A stretch of 64,000 nucleotides of DNA from JBHOQX01 sp042408595 (GTDB lineage: Bacteria; Chloroflexota; Chloroflexia; Chloroflexales; Roseiflexaceae). Of the stretch, positions 25,957 to 34,752 are shown piece after piece. Location: the NCBI GenBank assembly GCA_042408595.1, contig JBHOQX010000131.1:1-64000 (forward strand). Direction: 5' to 3'. The position numbers and the translations under genes are program-made. Every line of letters starts with the position of its first letter. Positions within the stretch are counted from its first letter, which is position 1. Below the pieces are notes generated by a model. That model had not been told where the DNA came from. It did no database searches and was given only the letters and a program-made list of their open reading frames with translations.

Positions 25957-26709
25957 CTACAGCGCCGAGAGCACCTCCGGCTCGCTCTCGGTGATCGCGA
26001 TCGTGTGCTCGTACTGCGCCGAGAGCGAACCGTCCGCCGTGCGGACCGTCCAACCGTCGCGCTTGTCGAGCTGCGTCAGATGGCTGCCGGCGTTGACCAT
26101 TGGCTCGATCGTAAAGGTCATGCCCGGCTGCAGGCGCAGCCCGGTGCCGGGCCGGCCATAATGCAGCACCGTCGGCTCATCGTGCAGCTTCGGGCCGATC
26201 CCGTGGCCGGTGTACTCGCGCACGATCGAGAAGCCCTGCTCCTCGACGTACTGCTGGATCGCCGCGCCGATATCGCCCAGGCGGTTGCCGCCGCGCGCAG
26301 CGCGGATGCCGCGCCATAGCGCCTCCTCGGCCACCAGCAGCAGCCGCCGCGCCTCGTCCGAGACCTCACCGACCGGCAGGGTGACGCACGAGTCGCCGTA
26401 CCAGCCGTTCAGCCGCACGCCGATATCGAGACCGAGGATGTCCCCCTCGCGCAGCCGCTCGCCGCCGGGGATGCCATGGCAGATCACATTGTTCGGCGCG
26501 ACACAGATCGTCGCCGGGAACCCCTTGTACCCCTTGTAGGCCGGGACGCCGCCGCGCCGGCGGATATACTCTTCGGCCAGCCGGTCGAGCTCTTTGGTCG
26601 TCACGCCCGGGCGGACGTGGGGCCGCAGCACCTCGAACGTCTCGGCCACCAGCCGGTTTGCCGCGCGCATCAGCTCGATCTGCTGGCGCGAGCGCAAGAC
26701 AACTGCCAT
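25957..26709 (-). CDS. map: Methionine aminopeptidase, type I
   Basis: A 250-residue cytoplasmic metalloprotease that removes the initiator methionine from new proteins. All five metal ligands are present: Asp95 in LDIGV, Asp106 in GWYGDSC, His169 in YTGHGIG, Glu202 in FTIEPM, and Glu234 in AQYEHT. The substrate-site block NNVICHGIPG is intact. There is no N-terminal zinc-finger extension, the usual short type Ia form. Divergence from the upstream gene leaves a 110-bp spacer. The stop lies 10 bases after that of the convergent membrane protein. Confidence 0.96.
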   Translation of the reverse strand: MAVVLRSRQQIELMRAANRLVAETFEVLRPHVRPGVTTKELDRLAEEYIRRRGGVPAYKGYKGFPATICVAPNNVICHGIPGGERLREGDILGLDIGVRLNGWYGDSCVTLPVGEVSDEARRLLLVAEEALWRGIRAARGGNRLGDIGAAIQQYVEEQGFSIVREYTGHGIGPKLHDEPTVLHYGRPGTGLRLQPGMTFTIEPMVNAGSHLTQLDKRDGWTVRTADGSLSAQYEHTIAITESEPEVLSAL

Positions 26710-26823
26710 GAAGATACCTATCTAGACGGGCGTCGTACGGCGGTGCCGGTCGTGGCCGCACGATCAGGTGGTGTGATGGGCCGGTGCCCACCAGACATTA
26801 TAGCACGGCGCACGCCGCCCCGC

Positions 26824-27960
26824 TCACCCCAAGGCGGCAACCAGCCGCCGTAGGCCCTCCGCCAGCGCGACCGGCTCGGTCAGGCAGGAGAGCATCAGGT
26901 GGGCGCCGCGCTCGCAGCCGTAGAAATAGCCGGGGTGCGCCAGCACCCCGTGGTCAAGCAGATGGAGCGCCAGCGCCTCCTCATCGTCCCAGCCGAAGAC
27001 CTCGGGGAACAGATAGTAGCCGCCGTCGGGCGGGCGGGCGCGCAGCCGGGGGCACGCCGCGAGCAGGCCCAGCGCCATGTCCAGGCTCGCGCGCACCCGC
27101 GCCCGCATCGCCGCCACAAAGTCCGCCCCCTCGGCGAAGAGCGCCGGCAGGATGGACTGGGTCAGCGCATTCGCGCCGAGGAACGTGTCGTTCAGCAATT
27201 CCAACCGCTCGCCGAAGCGCAGGGACGCCGGGCCGCTCAGGGCGATCCAGCCCAGTTTGAGATCCGGCAGGGCGAACATCTTCGAGATCCCGTTCAGATG
27301 GAACACCGGCAGGCGCGGATGCAGCGCGCCGAACGGCGGAACGGACGGCACGGCGTACGGAAATGCGGCGAAGACCTCATCGCAGATCACCGGCAGGCCG
27401 AGCTGATCGAGCGCCGGGATCGGCGCACGCACCACCGCGCCGGTCGGGTTGTGCGGCGAGACGAGCAGCACGGCCCGGGTGCGCGCGTCGGCCTGCGCAA
27501 GGAGGCTGGCCGGGTCGATCCGCCAGCCGCGCCGCTCATCCAGCGCGTATGGCCGCAGCTCAACATGGGCGATCTCCGCCAGATAATCGAACAGCGGGTA
27601 GCTCACCGCCGGCGCGAGCAGGTTATCGCCCGGATCGGCCAGCAGTGTGAACAGCAGCAGGTACGCCTCGCTGGTGCTAGCCGTGATGAAGACATCCTCC
27701 AGTGTCAGCGCGAGCGCAGGGGAGCGGCCGGCATAGTACCGAACGATCGCTTCACGCGCGGCCAGCAGCCCGCGCGGGTCGGGGTCGTAGCGGCGGGCGC
27801 GCAGGTAGCGCCTGGCGGCGGCCTCGAGGATCTCGGGCGGGAAGAGCAGGCCCTGGTGGGTGGGGTTGCTGCTTGTCAGGTCGATATAGCCGGGCGAGCG
27901 CCGACGCGCCAGCTCGATCCGGTTGGGGGAAAGGTCGCCTTCAGCGAAGAAACCGCTCAT
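26824..27960 (-). CDS. Class I/II pyridoxal-phosphate aminotransferase
   Basis: A 378-residue aspartate-aminotransferase-fold enzyme. Visible: IDLTSSNPTHQGLLFP near the N-terminus, ITASTSEAYLLLF (cofactor phosphate region), LLVSPHNPTGAVV with the Asn/Pro of the family, ICDEVFAAF with the Asp that binds the pyridine nitrogen, and the Schiff-base lysine in LNGISKMFALPDLKLGW. It probably transfers an amino group between an amino acid and a 2-oxoacid; the LTSSNPT start suggests the alanine/methionine-type branch but the substrate is open. Start 27960 is picked for GGAG upstream. It is followed by map on the same strand after 115 bp. Confidence 0.9.
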   Translation of the reverse strand: MSGFFAEGDLSPNRIELARRRSPGYIDLTSSNPTHQGLLFPPEILEAAARRYLRARRYDPDPRGLLAAREAIVRYYAGRSPALALTLEDVFITASTSEAYLLLFTLLADPGDNLLAPAVSYPLFDYLAEIAHVELRPYALDERRGWRIDPASLLAQADARTRAVLLVSPHNPTGAVVRAPIPALDQLGLPVICDEVFAAFPYAVPSVPPFGALHPRLPVFHLNGISKMFALPDLKLGWIALSGPASLRFGERLELLNDTFLGANALTQSILPALFAEGADFVAAMRARVRASLDMALGLLAACPRLRARPPDGGYYLFPEVFGWDDEEALALHLLDHGVLAHPGYFYGCERGAHLMLSCLTEPVALAEGLRRLVAALG

Positions 27961-28025
27961 AGCCCTGGCTCCATGCCCGTGGTCCACGCGTCATTCTACC
28001 CCGAAGGGCGCGCGCGCGCACAGCC

Positions 28026-29219
28026 TCAGGCTGGAACCAGTCCATCTTCGCCGCCGCTGGCGTAACGCCGCCAGGTGCGCCCCAGCAGCCCGGCCCGCCC
28101 GACGCGCCAGAGCATCGGGCCGAGCTGCGGCCCGAAACGCTCGATAAAGAACTGGCGGCTGCGGCTGGAACGATAGCGCGTGCGAGCCATCTCGGCGACA
28201 TCCTCGAGTGTCAGCCCGCCGGCCACGGCGCGCTCGTGCGGCAGCTCGGCCGCGCGGCGGATGGTGAAGTGCGCGGCGTCGATCCCGAAGGTGGCCGAGA
28301 TATCCACCAACGAGGTGATCGACTCATAGGGCGACTCCAGGCAAATATGCGCGCGCACGGCGATCCCCTGCTCGTGCGCCCGCACGACAGTCTCTGTCAG
28401 CGCGGCGCGGGTGTCGCGCGAGAGCACGTCCGCCGCTGTCAGCTCTACACCCAGCGCCTCGCATCCGGCACGGCGGAAGCGGCGCAGCTGCGCGGCATCC
28501 AGCTCGCCAGGGCGGGCGGCTTCCCAGCTCGCGCCGAGGCCGGAGCCCTCCAGCCGCTCCAGCAAGTCATTCAGCGCCGCCCCACCGCGCATCGCCGACG
28601 TATCGGGGAAGACGAAATGCCGGATGCCATGCTCCTGGATAACGGTTTGCAGCTCGGCGATCACTAGCGCCGGCTGGCGCGGGATCGCATCGGATGGCGC
28701 GAGTTGCTGCGCCACCAGGACGGTCGTCTGGAGTTCGCCGGCGGGGGTGAAGAGCGGATACTGCTCCAGCGGCAAGAGATGCCGCGCCGGGAAGGGCAGC
28801 GAGTCGAGGTCATCGTCGAGCGCCAGCAGCGCCTCGAAGATGACAGTCTGCTCATCTCGCCGGGGCTGGCGGGCATCCAGCCGCCAGAGTGCCTGGGCGA
28901 CCGCCTGGCCGGGCACCGGCTCGCGCAGCGAGATGCCGAGGTGCAGGATCGTAGACTCCAGGCTGGCCAGCGCCGCTTCGATCTGCGCCGCGGCCATCGG
29001 GCTGCTGCTGGCGATCACGACCAAGTGCGGGCGAAACGCACGGAGCGGTGCGAGCGCGCTTGTCAGCGGCAGGCGCCGCGCGAGGGCGAGGTCGTAGATT
29101 CGAACGATGTGGCGCTGCTGCTCAAGCAGGGCCGCGATGTAGCCAAGGGGCAGCGGGGGGGCGATTCGAGTTGTCTGGATATCCTCGAGCCGCGGCAGTG
29201 CGACAAACGCGATCTTCAC
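28026..29219 (-). CDS. Degenerate B12-binding/radical-SAM-like protein lacking cluster cysteines
   Basis: A 397-residue protein with the layout of cobalamin-binding radical SAM enzymes. The N-terminal part (VKIAFVALPRLEDIQTTRIA, PLPLGYIAALLEQQ, IRIYDLA-like) resembles a B12-type Rossmann domain. SLPFPARHLLPLEQYPLFT is the usual hinge. Where family members carry CxxxCxxC, this protein reads TVLVAQQLAPSDAIPRQP, with no cysteine. The following barrel is recognisable (EHGIRHFVFPDTSA, GCEALGVELTAADVL, HEQGIAVRAHICLESPYES). Radical chemistry is therefore unlikely; a binding or regulatory role is inferred. The GTG start at 29219 is supported by AGGAGAGGCGT; an ATG at 29252 has no such support. Confidence 0.65.
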   Translation of the reverse strand: MKIAFVALPRLEDIQTTRIAPPLPLGYIAALLEQQRHIVRIYDLALARRLPLTSALAPLRAFRPHLVVIASSSPMAAAQIEAALASLESTILHLGISLREPVPGQAVAQALWRLDARQPRRDEQTVIFEALLALDDDLDSLPFPARHLLPLEQYPLFTPAGELQTTVLVAQQLAPSDAIPRQPALVIAELQTVIQEHGIRHFVFPDTSAMRGGAALNDLLERLEGSGLGASWEAARPGELDAAQLRRFRRAGCEALGVELTAADVLSRDTRAALTETVVRAHEQGIAVRAHICLESPYESITSLVDISATFGIDAAHFTIRRAAELPHERAVAGGLTLEDVAEMARTRYRSSRSRQFFIERFGPQLGPMLWRVGRAGLLGRTWRRYASGGEDGLVPA

Positions 29220-29419
29220 ACGCCTCTCCTGACCATCCCAGCGCGGCTGCACTGCGGGCGCGTCTGCCGCTCCACGTACGTCGGCGCTCAGTATAGCCGT
29301 GGCAGCTAATCTGGGGATGAATCCGGCGGAAGGGCAGCTAACAGAACCGTCACGTCAGGGAGGGGTTGAGCAGCGGGGTCGGAGATCAGCCAGCCGGGAT
29401 TGGGGCCATCAGATGGCCC

Positions 29420-29497
29420 GACGCCCGACGGTCAGACGGTCAGGAGCCAGAGGCCAGGAGGTAGACGGGCAGATGGGCAGGCGATCTGGCGCTGCAC
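29420..29497. repeat. Word repeat downstream of kinase gene
   Basis: The spacer contains GACGGTCAGACGGTCAGGAG, CCAGAGGCCAGGAGG and GACGGGCAGATGGGCAGG, made from the same words as 8770-8830 and 22540-22600. No gene is seen in 29220-29497. Confidence 0.6.
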
Positions 29498-31654
29498 TCA
29501 GGCGGCCGCGGCGCGCTCGCGCTCAACGCGGGGCAGCGCGAACGTGAAGCTGGTGCCGCCCCCGGGCTCGCTCTCCACCCACAGCCGGCCCTGGTGCCCC
29601 TCGATGATCTGTTTGCAGATCGCCAGCCCCAGCCCCAGGTGATTCTTGCGCGTGGTGCCCTGCGAGCCCTGGACGAACGGCTCGAAGATTTTGCGCTGCT
29701 CTTCGAACGGAATGCCGACCCCGGTATCGGAGACGCGAATCCAGACCTCATCATCGTTGAGCGTCGACGAGACGCGAATTTCTCCGCCGGGCGGCGTCGC
29801 CTTGATCGCATTTTCGATCAGGTTCGTCAATACCTGGCCGATCCGCTCGCTATCGAAATACCACTCTGGAATCTGGTCATCGGTGTCGTTGTACAACGCC
29901 AGCCCAGCCTGCTGCGCCTGGAGGCGCAGCCGCTGCACCGTCCCGACGACCAGCAGCGGCAGGTCGTTCCAGTCAGGCTGAAGGTTCAGCCGGCCGGCCT
30001 CGACCCGGTTGTATTCGAGCAATTCGGAGATGCGCCCTTTGAGGATTTCGATCTGCGTATCCGCCACGCTCAGGAACTCTTCTTGCAGCGGTGTGAGGGC
30101 GCCGGCGCGACCCTGCAGCACGATCTTGACGAAGCCATTCAACGAATTGAGCGGAGTACGCAGCTCGTGCGCGACCATCGAGATAAACTGGTTGCGCCGG
30201 TGCTCTTCGGCCTTCTGCGCCGTAATATCGTGCAGGACGATCGCCGTCAGCGGCTCGCCATCGCCATCCTGCCGCACCAGCGTGCCGATCGCCTGATACG
30301 TCGGCGCGACATCGCCTTCCTCGGCGCAGAGCCGGATTTCGGACATGATGCTCGATTTATCGCCGCTGCGCACGCTGCGGGCCAGCGCCAGCACCTGGTC
30401 ACGCACCGGGATCGACTCGGCAGCCGCATTCAGCAGTTCGCGCCCGCGCGGATTGGCATGCACAATCCGATCCGCGCTGTCGATCACAATCAAGCCATCG
30501 CTGATATCGCGCACAACTGCGTCCAGCAGCCGCTGCTGCTGCCGGATCTGGCTATGCATCTCGGCGTTGCCGATCGCGATCCCGGCCTGGAGCGCGAAGG
30601 CGGTGATATGCCGCGTGTCCATACTTGTGAAGGCCGAGGCCATCGTGCTGGTGATCGTCAGCGCGCCGCGGGCCGGGCCGTTGGCGACGTTCAGCGGCAT
30701 GCTGAGCACCGAACGCGTGCCCGGCGGCAGCGCGGCCGCCAGTTCGGCGTCCTCGCGCACATCGCCGATGATCAGGGCGACATCCTGGCCGACGGCCCGG
30801 TGCTGCTGCATGGCCCGCCGGGCCACGAGCGCAGCCCACGCGGGCGCATCATCGCGCTCGAGGGTGATGGTGCGGAACTCGTCGGAGCCAGGGATGGTGA
30901 GCGAGAGGGCGACCGCCTGGACACGTGGCTTGAACATGTCGCGGGTGCTGAGCACGATCTGGTGAAGCACATCGTCGTGCGAGAGGGTGCTGGTGATCGC
31001 CTTGAGGCCGTCCTCAAGCGCGATCCGCTCACGCATACGGGTGCGCAGGTCGTCTTCGGTGCGCTTCAGCTCGGCCACGCGCCGCTCAGCGGCCCGTTCG
31101 GCGTCGCGCAGCTCGCCGTACAGGTGCTCGCTCAGGCGTTGTTGCAGGACATTCGCCCAGATCGCCGCGATGCCGATCGCGAGGCTAACCAGGAGCAGCC
31201 CCCACGGCCCGATCTCACCGGCCGCGACGGAGGCGAACGCGGCGCTGCCCCTGGCCCAGGCCACCAGGTAGGCGGGCCCGAAGACGAATGGAACGATTGC
31301 GACCGCCTGGTCGCGCCGGCAGCCATCGATCGCGCGCAGCGCCAGCAAGGCGTAGAGCGGGTACACCGCCATGCCCAGCGTCGTCGCCTGGGCGATCAGC
31401 AGCAACGCCAGCGGGGCATCCACCATCGCAGCGGCCCACGCGTACCAGGCGGCGTGGCGCTGCCGCCGCACCGCGAGCAGGGCGAGCTGCACCAGCCCGT
31501 AGCCGCTGAGCGCCAGCCAGACGGCAGGCGAGAGCCCCTGCGCCGCGATCCACCATGCCAGGCCGAGACTCAGCGGCACCGCTAGCGCCGCGTTCGACGC
31601 ATCGGCGCCGGCGGGGCGGGGGCCCGGCCAGATGTCCGCACCGGCCAACTGCAT
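29498..31654 (-). CDS. Membrane sensor histidine kinase with GAF and PAS domains
   Basis: A ~718-residue hybrid-free histidine kinase. Residues 1-175 hold about six membrane spans. A coiled segment (LSEHLYGELRDAERAAERR) leads to a GAF domain (about 210-360), a PAS domain (about 385-475, LLDAVVRDISDGLIVIDSADR, VHANPRGRELL), then HisKA with SMVAHELRTPLNSLNGF and the HATPase domain (NLIENAIKATPPGG, VSDTGVGIPFE, HLGLGLAICKQI). It should sense a small ligand or redox state and phosphorylate the regulator encoded just upstream, with which it overlaps or abuts. Start: TTG at 31699 would overlap the regulator stop; the first ATG is 31654. Neither has a strong ribosome site. Confidence 0.9.
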   Translation of the reverse strand: MQLAGADIWPGPRPAGADASNAALAVPLSLGLAWWIAAQGLSPAVWLALSGYGLVQLALLAVRRQRHAAWYAWAAAMVDAPLALLLIAQATTLGMAVYPLYALLALRAIDGCRRDQAVAIVPFVFGPAYLVAWARGSAAFASVAAGEIGPWGLLLVSLAIGIAAIWANVLQQRLSEHLYGELRDAERAAERRVAELKRTEDDLRTRMRERIALEDGLKAITSTLSHDDVLHQIVLSTRDMFKPRVQAVALSLTIPGSDEFRTITLERDDAPAWAALVARRAMQQHRAVGQDVALIIGDVREDAELAAALPPGTRSVLSMPLNVANGPARGALTITSTMASAFTSMDTRHITAFALQAGIAIGNAEMHSQIRQQQRLLDAVVRDISDGLIVIDSADRIVHANPRGRELLNAAAESIPVRDQVLALARSVRSGDKSSIMSEIRLCAEEGDVAPTYQAIGTLVRQDGDGEPLTAIVLHDITAQKAEEHRRNQFISMVAHELRTPLNSLNGFVKIVLQGRAGALTPLQEEFLSVADTQIEILKGRISELLEYNRVEAGRLNLQPDWNDLPLLVVGTVQRLRLQAQQAGLALYNDTDDQIPEWYFDSERIGQVLTNLIENAIKATPPGGEIRVSSTLNDDEVWIRVSDTGVGIPFEEQRKIFEPFVQGSQGTTRKNHLGLGLAICKQIIEGHQGRLWVESEPGGGTSFTFALPRVERERAAAA

Positions 31655-31688
31655 GGGTTGCTTCGAACGATCGCCCACGGCGCGGGAG

Positions 31689-32369
31689 TCAGGCTTCAAA
31701 CTTGTACCCCAGGTTTCGCACCGTCAACACGTGCCGCGGCGCCTCGGCATTCGGCTCGATCTTGGTGCGCAGACGGCGGATATATACGGCGACCAGGTTC
31801 GACTCGCCTTCGTACTCGTAGCCCCAGACTTTGCTCAGAATCTGGCTTGCGCCGAGCACCCGGCCCGCGTTCTTCATCAGGTAATAGAGCAGGCGGAACT
31901 CCAGCGGCGTCAGTTCGACCGTCCGTCCATCCTGGAAGATCACCTTGTGCTCCACCGGCTCGAGCGTGATCGCGCCCTGAGTGATGCGCGCCGACGGGCT
32001 GAGCAGATCGCTGTTGCGCCGGCGCAGCACCGCTTCGACCCGCGCCAACAGCTCGGAGGGCTCGAACGGCTTGATCAAATAATCGTCGCCGCCGAGTTGA
32101 AGCCCCTGCACCTTGTCCTGCAGGTGGGCGTGCGCCGACAGAAAGATAATCGGGATATCGGACGTCCGGCGAATCTGCCGGCAGATATCAAAGCCGTTGC
32201 TCTTCGGCATCGAGACATCGAGCAGAACGAGATCGGGCTGATGCTGCTCGACCATCTGCAGAATGCTCGGGCCATCGTAGGCCTTCAGGACGCGATACCC
32301 GGCGTCTTCCAGCAGAAATGACGTCAGCTTGACGCTGTTCAGATCGTCATCGGCAACGAGGATGTGCAT
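31689..32369 (-). CDS. Response regulator, OmpR/PhoB type
   Basis: A 226-residue DNA-binding response regulator. Receiver domain: ILVADDDLNSVKL, phosphoacceptor Asp51 in LVLLDVSMPKSNG, IIFLSAHA, and the conserved Lys in LIKPFEPSELL. Winged helix: VELTPLEFRLLYYLMKNAG, VLGASQILSKVWGYEYEG, VAVYIRRLRTKIEP and the wing HVLTVRNLGYKFE. The start at 32369 follows GGGAG; upstream in-frame starts to 32549 have no support. It is cotranscribed with the kinase at 29498. Confidence 0.94.
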   Translation of the reverse strand: MHILVADDDLNSVKLTSFLLEDAGYRVLKAYDGPSILQMVEQHQPDLVLLDVSMPKSNGFDICRQIRRTSDIPIIFLSAHAHLQDKVQGLQLGGDDYLIKPFEPSELLARVEAVLRRRNSDLLSPSARITQGAITLEPVEHKVIFQDGRTVELTPLEFRLLYYLMKNAGRVLGASQILSKVWGYEYEGESNLVAVYIRRLRTKIEPNAEAPRHVLTVRNLGYKFEA

Positions 32370-32905
32370 CGTGGCGACACTCCCGGTATCGCTCGCGGCG
32401 CGGCACGAGCCAAATATCGATGTTGGTTCGGCGGGCAGTGATATGCAAACCACAGGCAGTAGCCGCCTCTGCTTTCGCATCGGCGTTCTACATGGTATGA
32501 ACCGCGCAGATGACCAAAAAGTTACGGGCGCCGCCCACTCGTCTGTCATACGATTCCTACACTGCCATAGTACTTTTGGGGGAGTGGCACGTGGATGGCT
32601 GCCGTGCAGGCCCCACCCTCTGCCCCCGCTTCCAATCCGGGAGCGGGGGAACCAAAGGGCGGTGGGGGCCGTGCGGCCCTACGGGGACCACGACAACCCC
32701 TCCCCCACACCTGGGAGGGGGTGAGGGCATGGGCAGACCACACGAACAAACGCCTGTCGCCGACATGTTCTGTCTCCCCCTCAATCGCACGCGATCACCG
32801 TCGGCGGGCGAAGGGGCGCAGCCGCCGCCTGGCCCACAGCAGCGGGCTGCGCCCTTCAAGCGCGGGCCGTTCCCTGCCCGGTGCACGAGGAACACCTAGT
32901 CCTAC
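32370..32905. other. Intergenic region rich in GC hairpins
   Basis: About 530 bp without a credible gene. It holds several strong inverted repeats: CCCCCGCT/AGCGGGGG near 32623-32647, CCCTCCC/GGGAGGG near 32698-32718, and GGCGCAGCC/GGGCTGCGCC near 32815-32855. Short frames here are low-complexity and lack ribosome sites. The regulator's promoter on the minus strand and the met promoter on the plus strand bound it. Confidence 0.55.
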
Positions 32906-32934
32906 TTGACAATCCAACGCGATTCTATTATCAT
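32906..32934 (+). promoter_or_regulatory. Sigma-70-type promoter of the met operon
   Basis: TTGACA (32906-32911) and TATCAT (32929-32934) are separated by 17 bp. Transcription would begin near 32941, just ahead of the SAM riboswitch. Confidence 0.75.
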
Positions 32935-32964
32935 CAATGTGCGCATTAACAACTGAAGATCGCG

Positions 32965-33184
32965 GACTCTTATCCAGAGAGGCGGAGGGACCGGCCCTGC
33001 GAAGCCTCGGCAACCCCGGACGGAGTCAGGCGTTCACCGTGCGGTGCTCAGAACGCAATCTCTGAACACAGCAGCTTGGACGCCGAGCTTCGACACGCTG
33101 GGTGCCAATTCCGGCAGAGTTTTCTGGAAGATGAGAGGCCTACACTGTTGTAAGCCCCTTCCATATCTTTTGGAGGGGTTTTTT
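32965..33184 (+). ncRNA. SAM-I (S-box) riboswitch
   Basis: The leader of metY contains the S-box core: CTCTTATC-CAGAGAGGCGGAGGGA, then GGCCCTGCGAAGCCTCGGCAACC read in two parts, variable P3 and P4 arms, and the conserved GGTGCCAATTCC before the closing P1 strand (GACTCT near 32965 with AGAGTT near 33116). S-adenosylmethionine binding is known to favour the downstream terminator. The expression platform is a hairpin with a T-run at 33155-33184. Genes controlled: metY and probably metX, both for making homocysteine, so the logic is feedback by SAM. Confidence 0.93.
33155..33184 (+). terminator. Riboswitch expression-platform terminator
   Basis: CCCCTTCCA (33155-33163) pairs with TGGAGGGG (33171-33178) with one bulge, followed by six T residues. 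It is the intrinsic terminator expected of an OFF-type SAM-I switch. Confidence 0.88.
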
Positions 33185-33202
33185 GTTACAGCATCCCGTG
33201 CG

Positions 33203-33229
33203 GCCCCCATCGTTCCGGTGGGGGCTTTT
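33203..33229 (+). terminator. Second terminator-like hairpin before metY
   Basis: GCCCCCATCG (33203-33212) pairs with CGGTGGGGGC (33216-33225), one G-T wobble, followed by TTTT. It comes 18 bases after the first terminator and 67 bases before the metY start. Confidence 0.6.
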
Positions 33230-33295
33230 CCGTTGGGGCTGCGTGCCGTGGCGGCGCGGCAGCCGAATCGGTCAGCTAAGAGGAGGCACGCTAGT

Positions 33296-34582
33296 ATGGC
33301 AGACGAGATCACGTTCACCGGCTTCGAAACCCTTGCGCTGCACGGCGGCCAAGCGCCCGACCCGACCACCGGGGCGCGTGCCGTGCCGATCTACCAGACC
33401 ACGTCGTACCAGTTCAAGGACACCGACCACGCCGCGCGGCTGTTCGGCCTGCAAGAGTTCGGCAACATCTACACCCGCATCATGAACCCGACGACCGATG
33501 TGCTCGAGCAGCGGATCGCCGCGCTCGAAGGCGGCGTCGGGGCGCTGGCGCTAGCCTCGGGGCAGGCCGCCGAGACCTTCGCCATTCTCAACATCGCCGG
33601 CGCGGGCGACAACATCGTCTCCTCGACTGACCTGTACGGCGGCACCTACAACCTCTTCCGCCACACCCTGCCGAAGATCGGGATCACCACCCGCTTCGTG
33701 GACGCCCGCGACTTCGACGGCTTCCGCAAGGCGATCGATGGCCGGACCAAGGCGTTCTTCCTGGAGCTGATCGGCAACCCCAAGCTCGACATTCTCGACC
33801 TCGAGACGATCGCGGGAATCGCCCATGAGCAGGGCGTGCCGGTGATCGTCGACTCGACCACCGCCACGCCCTACCTCTGCCGCCCGTTCAAGTGGGGCGC
33901 GGATATCGTCGTCCACTCGGCCACGAAGTACCTCGGCGGGCATGGTACGAGCATCGGCGGGCTGCTGGTGGACAGCGGCAAGTTCGACTGGACGAACGGG
34001 CGCTTCCCCGGCTTCACCGAGCCGGACGAGTCGTACCACGGGCTGGTGTACACCCAGGCGCTCGGGCCGCTGGCTTACATCATCAAGGCGCGCGTGCAGC
34101 TCCTGCGCGATATCGGCGCGTCGCTCAGCCCGTTCAACGCCTTCCTGTTCCTGCAAGGGATCGAGACGCTCGGGCTGCGGATGGAGCGCCATAGCCAGAA
34201 CGCCCTGGCGGTCGCGCGCTACCTGAGCGAGCACCCGAAGGTCGAGTGGGTGAACTACCCCGGCCTGCCGAGCCACCCGACCTACGCCCTGGCGCAGAAG
34301 TACCTGCCGAAGGGGCAGAGCGGCATCCTCGGCTTCGGCATCCGCGGCGGCAAGGCGGCAGGCAAGCGCTTCATCGACAGCCTGAAGCTCTTCTCGCATC
34401 TGGCCAACATCGGCGATGCCAAGAGCCTGGCCATCCACCCGGCGACAACCACCCACAGCCAGCTCTCGCCGGAGGAGCAGTTGCTCACCGGCGTGACCGA
34501 TGACTACGTGCGGTTGTCGGTCGGGATCGAGACGATCGACGACATCATCGCCGACCTGGAGCAGGCGCTCGCCAAAGCCTAG
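33296..34582 (+). CDS. metY: O-acetylhomoserine sulfhydrylase (MetY-type)
   Basis: A 428-residue PLP enzyme of the Cys/Met metabolism family that makes homocysteine from O-acetylhomoserine and sulphide. Landmarks: FETLALHGGQAPDPTTGARAVP (two parts), YQTTSYQFKDTDHAA, YTRIMNPTTDVLE, the cofactor-phosphate and aromatic sites ALASGQAAET and STDLYGGTYNLF, and the Schiff-base Lys in VVHSATKYLGGHG. The long form (about 430) and SIGGLLVDSGKFDW insertion distinguish it from cystathionine gamma-synthase. Start 33296 has AGGAGG ten bases upstream. It is under the SAM riboswitch and followed by metX. Confidence 0.95.
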   Translation: MADEITFTGFETLALHGGQAPDPTTGARAVPIYQTTSYQFKDTDHAARLFGLQEFGNIYTRIMNPTTDVLEQRIAALEGGVGALALASGQAAETFAILNIAGAGDNIVSSTDLYGGTYNLFRHTLPKIGITTRFVDARDFDGFRKAIDGRTKAFFLELIGNPKLDILDLETIAGIAHEQGVPVIVDSTTATPYLCRPFKWGADIVVHSATKYLGGHGTSIGGLLVDSGKFDWTNGRFPGFTEPDESYHGLVYTQALGPLAYIIKARVQLLRDIGASLSPFNAFLFLQGIETLGLRMERHSQNALAVARYLSEHPKVEWVNYPGLPSHPTYALAQKYLPKGQSGILGFGIRGGKAAGKRFIDSLKLFSHLANIGDAKSLAIHPATTTHSQLSPEEQLLTGVTDDYVRLSVGIETIDDIIADLEQALAKA

Positions 34583-34587
34583 TGTTG

Positions 34588-34735
34588 GGAGGCTGGCTGC
34601 AACGCGCCCGGCGGGGGCGTTGGGGGCCGCCGGCCCCAGACCTGCCGCGCGGGCGGCGCCACACCGCCCCGTTGCAGCCAGCGTCTGAGTGTTGCGTGTT
34701 GAGGGCTGAGTCGCAACCATCGCCTCAGCCCTCGA
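34588..34735. repeat. Inverted-repeat-rich spacer between metY and metX
   Basis: GGCTGGCTGCAACG near 34590 pairs with CGTTGCAGCCAGC near 34672, enclosing GGGGCC- and GCC-rich smaller stems. A second pair, GAGGGCTGAG and CTCAGCCCTC, lies at about 34700-34733. It may tune the ratio of the two gene products or be a mobile palindromic element. Confidence 0.6.
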
Positions 34736-34752
34736 ACGGAAGGGTGGAAGGG

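Noticed and set aside
29594..31585. 663-codon frame antisense to the GAF/PAS kinase
   Set aside because: Composition is that of a shadow frame; the opposite strand holds a clear kinase.
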